64,000 nt of DNA from Erythrobacter litoralis HTCC2594 (GTDB lineage Bacteria > Pseudomonadota > Alphaproteobacteria > Sphingomonadales > Sphingomonadaceae): NCBI RefSeq assembly GCF_000013005.1, contig NC_007722.1, forward strand, positions 997,501-1,061,500. The letters are read 5' to 3'. The position numbers and the translations under genes are program-made. Of the stretch, positions 6,835 through 15,040 are shown piece by piece. The stretch's first letter is position 1. Each line of letters begins with the position of its first letter. The notes under the pieces were generated by a model, which was not told the DNA's origin, searched no databases, and saw only the letters and a list, made by a program, of their open reading frames with translations.

Positions 6835-8313
6835 ATGACAATTACTACTTTCGACCAGCTCGGTCTTTCGCAGCCTGTGCTGCAAGCCCTCGACATGAAG
6901 GGTTACAACGAGCCCACCCCGATCCAGGCACAGGCGATCCCGCCGGTGCTGGAAGGACGCGACCTGCTGGGGATCGCCCAGACAGGGACCGGCAAGACCG
7001 CCGCATTCATGCTGCCCAGCATCGACCGGCTGCGCGAGGCCGACAACCAGACGCCGTTCAAATCCTGCCGCATGCTGGTGCTGGCGCCGACCCGCGAACT
7101 CGCCGGGCAGATAGCCCAGTCGGCCAAGGATTACGGCGCAATGGCGGGCCTCAAGGTTCACTCGATCGTCGGCGGTACGTCCGTCGGCAAGGATCGCAAC
7201 AAGCTGCACCGCGGCACAGACATTCTCGTCGCGACCCCGGGCCGCCTGCTCGACCTGATCGACCAGAAGGCGTTCAAGCTGAACGCGGTCGAGATCCTCG
7301 TGCTCGACGAGGCCGACCAGATGCTCGATCTCGGATTCATTCATGCGCTGCGCCAGATCAACGATCTCGTACCGGCAGAGCGGCAGACGCTGTTCTTCAG
7401 TGCCACCATGCCAAAGCAGATTCAGGAACTCGTCGGCAAATATTGTCGCAACCCGGTCAAGGTCTCGGTCACACCGGCTGCCACTACCGCAGAGCGGATC
7501 GACCAGTATCTCTTCATGGTCCAACAGGACGAGAAGCAGGCCCTGATCGAGATGATTCTCAAAGGTCGTCATGCGGTCCCGGGCAAGCAGGAGCGAATCC
7601 TCGTCTTTACCCGGACCAAGCATGGTGCGGATCGGGTGGTGAAGAAGCTGCGCCAGGCCGGGATCGAGTCCAACGCGATTCACGGCAACAAGAGCCAGCC
7701 GCAGCGCCAGCGCGCGCTCGATGAATTCAAGCGCGCCAAGACCCCGATCCTGATCGCCACCGATGTCGCCGCGCGCGGGATTGATATCCCGGGCGTCAGC
7801 CATGTCATCAATTACGAGTTGCCCAACGTGCCGGAGCAGTACGTCCACCGCATCGGGCGGACGGCGCGTGCCGGCAAGGACGGGGTCGCGATTGCCTTCT
7901 GCGCCGAGGACGAGCGCGCTTACCTGAAGGATATCCAGAAGAACACCGACGCCGAATTCGATCGCTTGCCGCTGCCGGAAAATTTCCGCGCGGTGGTTGA
8001 AGGCGTCGGCCCGACCAAGCGCGAGCAGAAGCAGCGTGGACCGCGCATCAAGCCGAAGCCCAAGGCGAGGAAGCAGGGCGGAACAAACCGTAGCAAGCCG
8101 CAGGGTGGAAACCCGCAAAGCGCGGGTGGCCCGGTCGAGAACCCGGTCAAGAAGCAGGGCACGTCCAAACAGAAACATCCTGCGCGCAAGGGCAGGCCCG
8201 GCGGGCGGCCGGGTGGCCAGCGTCCGCAGGGTGCCGAGCGTGCCGAGCAGGGCGGCGGCGGTCGTCCCATGCGGCGCAAGCGGATCGGCGGCGGCGGACA
8301 GCGGCGCGGCTGA
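6835..8313 (+). CDS. DEAD-box ATP-dependent RNA helicase (RhlE-like)
   Basis: A 492-residue RNA helicase likely involved in ribosome biogenesis or RNA decay. In order: Q-motif (F6 to PTPIQAQAIP), Walker A AQTGTGKT (48-55), APTRELAGQI, TPGRLLDLI, VLDEADQMLDLGF, SATMPKQI, then helicase domain 2 with ARGIDIPGVSHVINYELP and HRIGRTARAG. The last hundred or so residues form a basic, Gly/Pro/Gln-rich tail typical of RhlE-like proteins. I start at MTITTFDQLG, which places the Q-motif normally; a farther ATG would add 26 residues of unlikely composition. The long hairpin-rich leader suggests post-transcriptional control. Confidence 0.93.
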   Translation: MTITTFDQLGLSQPVLQALDMKGYNEPTPIQAQAIPPVLEGRDLLGIAQTGTGKTAAFMLPSIDRLREADNQTPFKSCRMLVLAPTRELAGQIAQSAKDYGAMAGLKVHSIVGGTSVGKDRNKLHRGTDILVATPGRLLDLIDQKAFKLNAVEILVLDEADQMLDLGFIHALRQINDLVPAERQTLFFSATMPKQIQELVGKYCRNPVKVSVTPAATTAERIDQYLFMVQQDEKQALIEMILKGRHAVPGKQERILVFTRTKHGADRVVKKLRQAGIESNAIHGNKSQPQRQRALDEFKRAKTPILIATDVAARGIDIPGVSHVINYELPNVPEQYVHRIGRTARAGKDGVAIAFCAEDERAYLKDIQKNTDAEFDRLPLPENFRAVVEGVGPTKREQKQRGPRIKPKPKARKQGGTNRSKPQGGNPQSAGGPVENPVKKQGTSKQKHPARKGRPGGRPGGQRPQGAERAEQGGGGRPMRRKRIGGGGQRRG

Positions 8314-8369
8314 CGGTTGGCAAGAGACATCGGCCACGCCATATCGCTCGCCAATCAGGAGACGAATGC

Positions 8370-9719
8370 ATGGCCGAATACGACTACGACCTCTTCACCA
8401 TCGGCGGCGGATCGGGCGGCGTGCGCGCCTCCCGCGTCGCGGCCGCCCATGGGGCCAGGGTCGCCATTGCCGAAGAGCACCGCATCGGCGGCACCTGTGT
8501 CATCCGCGGCTGTGTGCCCAAGAAGATGCTGGTCTACGGCGCGCATTTCGCGGAGGATCTCGAGGACTGCCAGAAGTTCGGCTGGGAAATCGAAGGCAAG
8601 AGCTTCGACTGGATCAAGCTGCGCGACAACGTGCTGGCAGATGTCGACCGGCTCGAGGACGCCTATACCGACACGCTCGAAAGCCACGATGTCGCAATCT
8701 TCAAGGAACGCGCCGAGATCACCGGCGACCATGAGATTACGCTCGCCAGCGGTAAGACGGTCACCGCCAAATACATCCTGATCGCCACCGGCGCGCGTCC
8801 GCGCCTGCCGGAATGCGCAGGGGTCGAGCACGGCATCACGTCCAACGAGGCCTTCCATCTCGACGAGCTGCCCAAGAAGGTGATCATCGCCGGCGGCGGC
8901 TATATCGCCAACGAATTCGCCGGCATCTTCAACGAATTCGGCAGCAAGGTCTGTATCGTCAATCGCGGCGACCAGTTGCTGCGCGGCTATGACGAAGCAC
9001 TGCGCGATCGCCTGCTCCAAATCTCGGTGATGAAAGGCATTGATTTCGAGTTCAACACCGTCTTCGAATACATCAAGCCATGCGAGGACGGCGGCTATTT
9101 CGTGAAGCTGAAGAACAATGACGAAGAGCGCGTCGATCTCGTCATGTTCGCGATCGGCCGCGTGCCGAACACCGAGAAGCTGGGCCTCGACACCGTGGGT
9201 GTGGCGCTCGGCGACAATGGCGAAATCAAGGTCGACGAATTCAGCAAGACCAGCGTCAATTACATCTATGCCGTCGGTGACGTGACCGACCGCGTTCAGC
9301 TGACTCCGGTGGCGATCCGCGAGGGGCAGGCCTTTGCCGACAGCGTCTTCGGACCGAACGATCCCTATGCCGTCGATCACAGCTGCATTGCGAGCGCGGT
9401 GTTCAGCCACCCGCCCATCGCCGCCGTCGGCATGACCGAAGGGGAGGCGAAGAACAAGCTGGGCTCGGTGCGCGTCTACCAGTCGGACTTCCGCCCGATG
9501 AAGAACGTGCTCGCCCAGCGCAACGAACGCAGCCTCTTCAAAATGGTCTGCGAAGGCGACAATGATCGCATCGTCGGCATCCACATGATCGCGCCCGACG
9601 CGCCCGAGATGATGCAGGCTGCGGCCATTGCGGTGAAGGCCGGGCTGACCAAGGCCGATTTCGATGCGACGACCGCGATCCACCCGACCATGGCCGAAGA
9701 GCTGGTGCTGATGAAGTAG
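8370..9719 (+). CDS. gor: Glutathione-disulfide reductase
   Basis: FAD/NADPH-dependent enzyme that regenerates reduced glutathione. The 449 residues begin with a dinucleotide fold (FTIGGGSGGVRA). The redox-active disulfide is in GGTCVIRGCVPKK (Cys43 and Cys48). A second nucleotide-binding fold lies at IIAGGGYIANEFAG, then the FAD contact YAVGDVTDR and the C-terminal interface motif IHPTMAEEL. The CVIRGC spacing and lack of a lipoamide-type N-terminus favour glutathione over dihydrolipoamide reductase. CAGGAG precedes the ATG. It probably forms a small unit after the helicase (56-bp gap). Confidence 0.93.
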   Translation: MAEYDYDLFTIGGGSGGVRASRVAAAHGARVAIAEEHRIGGTCVIRGCVPKKMLVYGAHFAEDLEDCQKFGWEIEGKSFDWIKLRDNVLADVDRLEDAYTDTLESHDVAIFKERAEITGDHEITLASGKTVTAKYILIATGARPRLPECAGVEHGITSNEAFHLDELPKKVIIAGGGYIANEFAGIFNEFGSKVCIVNRGDQLLRGYDEALRDRLLQISVMKGIDFEFNTVFEYIKPCEDGGYFVKLKNNDEERVDLVMFAIGRVPNTEKLGLDTVGVALGDNGEIKVDEFSKTSVNYIYAVGDVTDRVQLTPVAIREGQAFADSVFGPNDPYAVDHSCIASAVFSHPPIAAVGMTEGEAKNKLGSVRVYQSDFRPMKNVLAQRNERSLFKMVCEGDNDRIVGIHMIAPDAPEMMQAAAIAVKAGLTKADFDATTAIHPTMAEELVLMK

Positions 9720-9850
9720 TGCGTGACACCCTCATCGAGGTTCCGCTAGCTGCCGAAGAAGCAAGCTACACCATCCTTCTCCAACTGGGAGACGGATGCG
9801 CAGGCTTCGCACGCCGTGCGGTAGCCGGAGTGGGATGAGGGAGAGAAGGC

Positions 9851-10888
9851 ATGGCTGGCGCTGTTCTGGTAACCGGCGGCACCGGCTATATCGGCGGTGA
9901 GCTGATCAAGCAGTTGCTGGCCAAGGGATGGACGGTGCACACCACCATCCGCGACACGGCCAAGAGCGAGGTGCGGCTGTTCGACCGCTTCGGCCAGCCG
10001 CCTGCGGACAAGCTCAAGGTCTTCCAGGCCGAATTGCTGAGCGACGATGGCTGGGCCGAAGCAGTTGCCGGATGCACCCACGTCGCCCACGTCGCTTCGC
10101 CGGTTTCCGACACCACGCCGGACGACGAGGACGAGCTGATCGTCCCGGCTCGCGAAGGCACTCTGCGCGCGCGCCGCTTTGCCCGGCAAGCAGGCGTGCA
10201 GCGCTTCGTCCATACCAGCTCGATCGCCGCCGTCGCCTATGGTCGCGGGGGCAAGGAATACACCTCCACCGAGGCGGACTGGACCGACGTCAATTCGCCG
10301 GACACCACCGCCTATGCCAAGTCCAAGACCATTGCCGAACGCACAGCGCGGGACTGGATCGCGGCGGAGGGCGCCAAAGACGGAAAGAGCACGGAATATG
10401 TCTCGATCAATCCCGTGCTGGTGCTCGGCCCGGTCGACAGCAACGACTTCTCCGCCTCGGTCACTCCGGTGACGATGCTGCTGACCGGCAAGGTACCGAT
10501 GGCACCTGACATTGGCTTCGGCGTGGTCGATCTGCGCGACGTGGCCGACCTGCATGTGCGCTGTCTCGAAGCGCCGGGCATCAATGGCGAGCGCTTCATC
10601 GCTTCCGGTAAGTTCATGAAGATGATCGACCTCGCGAATGTCATGCGCAGAGGGCTGACGAAGGAGCAGGCGAAGAAACTGCCCAAGCGGTCAATGCCCG
10701 GTTGGGTCGCGAGCCTGTTCATGCTCATCAATCCGCCGTTCCGCTCCGTGAAGAACGAGCTGGGCAGGGTGCGCCATTCGGATGCGAGCCATGCCGAGGA
10801 AGTGCTGGGCTGGAAGACGCGGCCCGAGGAAGACAGCATCCTCGATTGCGCGCGCAGCCTGTTCGAACATGGGGTGGTGAAGGTCTAG
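9851..10888 (+). CDS. NAD(P)-dependent epimerase/reductase (extended SDR, dihydroflavonol-reductase-like)
   Basis: A 345-residue extended short-chain dehydrogenase. The Rossmann motif GGTGYIGG lies at residues 9-16 and the catalytic YAKSK near 155. The N-terminal sequence VLVTGGTGYIGGELIKQLLAKGWTVHTTIRD resembles the dihydroflavonol 4-reductase/cinnamoyl-CoA reductase-like branch, in which bacterial members reduce aldehydes or ketones of varied kinds. The substrate cannot be told from sequence. It stands 131 bp after gor and 78 bp before pccB in the same direction, so operon membership is uncertain. Confidence 0.85.
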   Translation: MAGAVLVTGGTGYIGGELIKQLLAKGWTVHTTIRDTAKSEVRLFDRFGQPPADKLKVFQAELLSDDGWAEAVAGCTHVAHVASPVSDTTPDDEDELIVPAREGTLRARRFARQAGVQRFVHTSSIAAVAYGRGGKEYTSTEADWTDVNSPDTTAYAKSKTIAERTARDWIAAEGAKDGKSTEYVSINPVLVLGPVDSNDFSASVTPVTMLLTGKVPMAPDIGFGVVDLRDVADLHVRCLEAPGINGERFIASGKFMKMIDLANVMRRGLTKEQAKKLPKRSMPGWVASLFMLINPPFRSVKNELGRVRHSDASHAEEVLGWKTRPEEDSILDCARSLFEHGVVKV

Positions 10889-10966
10889 GTCTGCAACGAT
10901 CACAATCGGTTGACGCTGCGGCAATGCGCTGGCTAGGCGCAATGCAAACGCACACAGGGGAACTGC

Positions 10967-12499
10967 ATGTCCGCCAATATCGCCGAAATGGAACGTCGCC
11001 GCGAAGCTGCCCATCTGGGCGGAGGCCAGAAGCGGATCGATGCGCAGCATGCCAAGGGCAAGCTGACTGCGCGCGAGCGGCTCGATGTGCTGCTGGACGA
11101 GGATAGCTTCGAAGAGCTCGATACCTACGTGGAGCATAATTGCGTCGATTTCGGCATGGCGGATCAGAAGATCCCGGGCGACGGCGTGGTCACCGGCAGC
11201 GGCACGATCAACGGGCGGCTGGTCTATGTCTTCAGCCAGGACTTCACCGTCTTCGGCGGCTCGCTGTCGAAGCGCCATGCGGAGAAGATCTGCAAGGTGA
11301 TGGACACCGCGATGAAGGTCGGTGCGCCGGTGATCGGCCTCAACGATTCCGGCGGCGCGCGCATCCAGGAAGGCGTTGCGTCGCTCGGCGGCTATGCCGA
11401 AGTGTTCCAGCGCAATGTGCTCGCCAGCGGCGTGGTGCCGCAGATCAGCCTCATCATGGGGCCCTGCGCGGGCGGGGCGGTCTATAGCCCCGCGATGACC
11501 GACTTCATCTTCATGGTGGAGGACAGCTCCTATATGTTCGTCACCGGGCCGGAGGTGGTGAAGACCGTCACCAACGAGACCGTGACGCAGGAAGAGCTGG
11601 GCGGGGCGAAGACCCACACCACCAAGACTTCGGTCGCAGATAACGCATTCGAAAACGATATCGAAGCGCTGCTGGCGACCCGCAATTTCTTCGATTTCCT
11701 GCCGCTCAGCAATCGCGAGCAGGTCCCCGAGCGACCCACGGCGGATCCGTTCGACCGCGAGGAACACAGCCTCGACACGCTGATCCCGGCCAATGCCAAC
11801 CAGCCTTACGACATGCACGAAGTCATCCGCAAAGTGGTGGACGAAGGCGATTTCTTCGAAGTCCAGCCGGCGCATGCGGCGAACATCCTGTGCGGGTTCG
11901 GCCGGGTCGAGGGCCGCACCGTGGGCGTAGTCGCCAACCAGCCGATGGTGCTGGCTGGCGTGCTCGACATCAATTCGTCGAAGAAGGCCGCGCGCTTCGT
12001 GCGCTTCTGCGATGCCTTCGAGATCCCGATCCTGACCTTCGTCGACGTCCCCGGCTTCCTGCCCGGAACAGCGCAGGAGCATAACGGCATCATCAAGCAC
12101 GGCGCAAAACTGCTGTTCGCCTATGCCGAGGCGACCGTGCCCAAGATCACCGTCATCACCCGCAAGGCTTATGGCGGCGCGTACGATGTGATGGCCTCGA
12201 AGCACTTGCGCGGCGACTTGAACTACGCCTGGCCCACTGCCGAGATCGCCGTGATGGGCGCCAAGGGCGCGGTGGAGATCATCTTCCGCCAGGACCGCGA
12301 CGATCCCGACAAGATCGCCGAGAAAACCAAGGAATACGAAGACCGATTCGCCAACCCCTTCGTGGCGGCGAGCCGCGGCTATATCGACGAGGTGATCTAC
12401 CCGCACTCGACGCGGAAGCGCATCGCGCTGGGGCTAAGGAAACTGCGGACGAAGAGCCTCGAGAACCCTTGGAAGAAGCATGATAATATTCCGTTGTGA
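10967..12499 (+). CDS. pccB: Propionyl-CoA carboxylase beta chain (carboxyltransferase)
   Basis: Transfers the carboxyl group from carboxybiotin to propionyl-CoA, giving (S)-methylmalonyl-CoA, in complex with PccA. The 510-residue protein shows both crotonase-type halves, with [14 protein letters not shown] near 125, [17 protein letters not shown] near 163, [10 protein letters not shown] near 360 and the C-terminal KHLRGD...[14 protein letters not shown]. Typical length. It opens a one-strand cluster containing the remaining enzymes of the methylmalonyl-CoA pathway, which supports propionyl- rather than acetyl-CoA as substrate. Confidence 0.95.
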   Translation: MSANIAEMERRREAAHLGGGQKRIDAQHAKGKLTARERLDVLLDEDSFEELDTYVEHNCVDFGMADQKIPGDGVVTGSGTINGRLVYVFSQDFTVFGGSLSKRHAEKICKVMDTAMKVGAPVIGLNDSGGARIQEGVASLGGYAEVFQRNVLASGVVPQISLIMGPCAGGAVYSPAMTDFIFMVEDSSYMFVTGPEVVKTVTNETVTQEELGGAKTHTTKTSVADNAFENDIEALLATRNFFDFLPLSNREQVPERPTADPFDREEHSLDTLIPANANQPYDMHEVIRKVVDEGDFFEVQPAHAANILCGFGRVEGRTVGVVANQPMVLAGVLDINSSKKAARFVRFCDAFEIPILTFVDVPGFLPGTAQEHNGIIKHGAKLLFAYAEATVPKITVITRKAYGGAYDVMASKHLRGDLNYAWPTAEIAVMGAKGAVEIIFRQDRDDPDKIAEKTKEYEDRFANPFVAASRGYIDEVIYPHSTRKRIALGLRKLRTKSLENPWKKHDNIPL

Positions 12500-12507
12500 G
12501 GTGAATT

Positions 12508-12825
12508 ATGAACTGCCGTCACTGTGAGAGCGAATTGGCTGAGCAAGCCAAATTCTGCAGCGAGTGCGGACGAAAAGTCATAGAGGGGACTCCTGCAAGT
12601 CGGCGAGAAGCCTTCGCAAAACATGCCCGCTCTGTTCTCGATGAGGGTCGCGTTGCCGCTGGCGACGGCATAGAACTTGCGAAAGAGGGCATCAAAAGTC
12701 CAACTGGTAAGAGCGTCGCCGCCTGTGCAGCAATTGGAGCAGCGGCTGGTTCCGCGATCCCTTTGGTCGGGACGATGACGGGTGCAGGTGTTGGCGCTTT
12801 TGTGGGACTTTTGAGGAAACTCTAA
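12508..12825 (+). CDS. Zinc-ribbon protein with glycine-zipper C-terminus, unknown function
   Basis: A 105-residue protein. The N-terminus is a compact zinc ribbon (CRHC...CSECG, residues 3-21), the middle is helical and charged, and the C-terminus is a hydrophobic Gly/Ala-rich run (SVAACAAIGAAAGSAIPLVG and onward) resembling a glycine zipper that could insert in a membrane. GAGGTG precedes the ATG. It starts 8 bp after pccB and ends 1 bp before the epimerase, so it is co-transcribed with them, yet it has no evident role in propionate metabolism. Base composition looks lower in GC than the neighbours. I do not know its function. Confidence 0.75.
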   Translation: MNCRHCESELAEQAKFCSECGRKVIEGTPASRREAFAKHARSVLDEGRVAAGDGIELAKEGIKSPTGKSVAACAAIGAAAGSAIPLVGTMTGAGVGAFVGLLRKL

Positions 12826-12826
12826 A

Positions 12827-13264
12827 ATGAAACTCGGTCGTTTGAACCACATCGGCGTTGCTACGCCTTCAATCGCCGACTCCATCGCGCATTATCGCGA
12901 TGTGATGGGGGCAAGCGATATCACCGAACCGTTCGACCTACCCGAGCAGGGGGTGAAGGTCTGCTTCGTCAACACGCCCACGCATAGCGGTATGGACGGC
13001 ACGCAGATCGAGCTCATCGAGCCGTATGACGAAAGTTCGCCGATCAACGGCTTCCTCGCCAAGAACCCTGCGGGCGGGCAGCATCATGTCTGTTTCGAAG
13101 TGCCCGATATTGAGGCTGCGCGCGCATGGTTCGAAGGGCAGGGTAAACGCATCCTCGGCCCGACCCGCATCGGTGCGCACGGGACGCCGATCTTCTTCGT
13201 CCACCCCAAGGATATGATGGGCCAGCTGACGGAGATCATGGAGACGCCGAAAGAGGGGCACTAG
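12827..13264 (+). CDS. mce: Methylmalonyl-CoA epimerase
   Basis: Converts (S)- to (R)-methylmalonyl-CoA, the isomer used by the mutase. The 145 residues form a vicinal-oxygen-chelate fold with two repeats. Metal ligands are expected at the N-terminal LNHIGVATP histidine, at GGQHHVCFEVPD in the second half, and at the C-terminal Glu in GQLTEIMETP. The length is standard. It sits between pccB and the mutase gene, exactly where the pathway would need it. Start ATG directly follows the stop of the zinc-ribbon gene. Confidence 0.93.
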   Translation: MKLGRLNHIGVATPSIADSIAHYRDVMGASDITEPFDLPEQGVKVCFVNTPTHSGMDGTQIELIEPYDESSPINGFLAKNPAGGQHHVCFEVPDIEAARAWFEGQGKRILGPTRIGAHGTPIFFVHPKDMMGQLTEIMETPKEGH

Positions 13265-13296
13265 GACCTTATTCGTAAAGCAGACCGGCACACCCT

Positions 13297-13387
13297 CCGT
13301 TCGGGCTGAGCCTGTCGAAGCCCAGCCACGGCGTTGCGATATGTGGCTTGTGTTGTGGCTGCCCTTTGACAAGCTCAGGGCGAACGG
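13297..13387. repeat. Inverted repeat, CCGTTCG family (copy b)
   Basis: The left arm begins CCGTTCGGGCTGAGCCTGTC (13297) and the right arm ends GCTCAGGGCGAACGG (13387). They are imperfect 27-bp inverted copies around a 37-bp centre. The element fills the gap between mce and the enoyl-CoA hydratase gene and shares its terminal 15-mer pattern with copies near 1021 and 14910. Confidence 0.6.
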
Positions 13388-13485
13388 GTGGGGTGCCAGC
13401 TTGCGTCGGATGTCGCGCTGCCCTTGCCACCGCCGCCCAACCTCGCCAGAGACAGTTGCAAATCGCTACGTATGGGAGAGCACGC

Positions 13486-14283
13486 GTGGATTACGAAACC
13501 ATCATCGTCGAGCGGGACGGCCCGCTGATGACCATCACCCTCAACCAGCCCGAGCGCCTCAACGCCATGGCCCCGCAAATGGCCGATGAGATCGGCGCGG
13601 CGTTCTATGATCTGGGCGCAGGAGAAAATGGGGCGCGCGCGGTGCTGATCACCGGGGCGGGCAAGGGATTCTGCTCGGGCGCGGACCTCTCGGCGCGCGG
13701 CGAGCGGAGCGCTCTGGCGATGAATGGCGGCAGTCACCTCGCGCTACAGAACCACTACAATCCCGCAATCAGCCAGGTGCTGCGCGCACCGGTGCCGGTG
13801 GTATGCGCGGTCAACGGCCCGGCGGCGGGTGTCGGCTGCTCGCTGGGTCTGGCGGGCGATTTCACCATTGCCGGCAAGAGCGCCTATTTCCTGCAGGCCT
13901 TTGTCAATATCGGCCTCGTGCCGGACGGCGGCTCCACATGGCTGCTGACCCGCGCCATCGGTCGCGCCCGCGCCACCCGCATGATGATGCTGGGCGAGAA
14001 GATCGGCGGCGAACAGGCCGAGGAATGGGGGTTGGTCTACAAATGCGTCGAGGACGATGCGCTGATGGACGAAGCCCGCGCGTTGGCGGAAAAGCTCGCC
14101 AACGGTCCGACGCTGGCGCTCAAGACGATGAAGCAGAATATCGCGCTGGCGATCGACGGCTCGCTGCAGCAGGTGCTGCTCGCCGAGGCGGAGGGCCAGC
14201 GCCTGGCCGGTGCCAGCGAAGACGCGGCGGAAGGCGGCAAAGCCTTTCTCGAGAAGCGCAAGGCCCAGTTTAAGGGTCGCTGA
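13486..14283 (+). CDS. Enoyl-CoA hydratase/isomerase family protein
   Basis: A 265-residue crotonase-fold enzyme. LITGAGKGFCSGADLSARG and the oxyanion-hole helix NGPAAGVGCSLGLAGDF are present, followed by VNIGLVPDGGSTWLL with the acidic residue (Asp) in the position used by hydratases/isomerases such as PaaG. I use the GTG at 13486 behind GGGAG; upstream the open frame runs through an inverted repeat and is not protein-like. Exact substrate is unknown; a role in fatty-acid or aromatic-acid breakdown feeding this cluster is likely. Its stop codon overlaps the start of the next gene. Confidence 0.87.
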   Translation: MDYETIIVERDGPLMTITLNQPERLNAMAPQMADEIGAAFYDLGAGENGARAVLITGAGKGFCSGADLSARGERSALAMNGGSHLALQNHYNPAISQVLRAPVPVVCAVNGPAAGVGCSLGLAGDFTIAGKSAYFLQAFVNIGLVPDGGSTWLLTRAIGRARATRMMMLGEKIGGEQAEEWGLVYKCVEDDALMDEARALAEKLANGPTLALKTMKQNIALAIDGSLQQVLLAEAEGQRLAGASEDAAEGGKAFLEKRKAQFKGR

Positions 14284-14894
14284 TGCTGTTCTACGACAGC
14301 CCGAACCCGGCGCCCAACCCACGCCGGGTGCGCATTTTCGCTGCCGAGAAAGGCATCGAGCTGCCGAGCAAGCAAGTCTCGATCATCGAGCGCGAGCAGA
14401 AATCGGACGCGTACCTCAAGATCAATCCGCGCGGGCAAACCCCGGCGCTGGAAACCGACGATGGCGAGGTCATCACCGAGAGCGTCGCGATCTGTCGCTA
14501 TCTCGAAGCGCTGCATCCCGATCCTCCGCTGTTCGGCACCACGCCGCTCGAAATCGCGCATATCGAGCAATGGTGTCGCCGAGTCGAAATGATCCTGATG
14601 CCGCCCATCGGCGCGGTGTGGGTTCACACGCATCCCTTCACCGCGCGCCTTCCGGGCCGCAATGCCGAATGGGGTGAAGCCAACCGCCTGCGGGTCGAGG
14701 ACGCCTTCCGTTTCTTCGACACATCGCTGGAAGGGCGTGAATTTCTCGCCACGGATCGCTATACGATGGCCGACATATTACTGGTTACGACGATGGATTT
14801 CGCCAAATTCGTGGGTTGCGGAGCGCCCGATGACTGTGCAGCGCTCCACGCCTGGCACGACCATGTAAGCGCGCGGCCAAGCGCCGCTGCTTGA
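14283..14894 (+). CDS. Glutathione S-transferase family protein
   Basis: A 203-residue protein with an N-terminal thioredoxin-like GST domain (about 1-80: MLFYDSPNPAPNPRRVRIF, NPRGQTPALETDDG, ITESVAICRYLE) and an all-helical C-terminal domain. The cis-proline and the glutathione-contact ES pair are present. The start codon overlaps the hydratase stop by 1 bp, so the two are coupled. Substrate unknown. It is the last gene before a 146-bp gap holding an inverted repeat. Confidence 0.85.
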   Translation: MLFYDSPNPAPNPRRVRIFAAEKGIELPSKQVSIIEREQKSDAYLKINPRGQTPALETDDGEVITESVAICRYLEALHPDPPLFGTTPLEIAHIEQWCRRVEMILMPPIGAVWVHTHPFTARLPGRNAEWGEANRLRVEDAFRFFDTSLEGREFLATDRYTMADILLVTTMDFAKFVGCGAPDDCAALHAWHDHVSARPSAAA

Positions 14895-14909
14895 GGCATG
14901 AAATCACCT

Positions 14910-15027
14910 CCGTTGGTATCGAGCGGAGAACGCAGTTCCCTTCGGCTGGCTCCTAAGCAGCCGCTCAGGATAAACTACGTCGAGATGCAATTGCCAAAGG
15001 TGTCTCGACTTGGCTCGACACGAACGG
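14910..15027. repeat. Inverted repeat, CCGTTCG family (copy c)
   Basis: CCGTTGGTATCGAGC (14910-14924) and GCTCGACACGAACGG (15013-15027) are inverted copies of a 15-mer with 2 mismatches, 88 bp apart. The element lies just before the mutase gene, so it occupies part of that gene's leader. Confidence 0.55.
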
Positions 15028-15040
15028 GTAAGGGACCCGC

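Noticed and set aside
6829-8337. Long open frame (502 codons) antisense to the DEAD-box helicase
   Set aside because: Shadow of a GC-rich gene; no ribosome-binding site or family motif, while the plus strand has every helicase motif.
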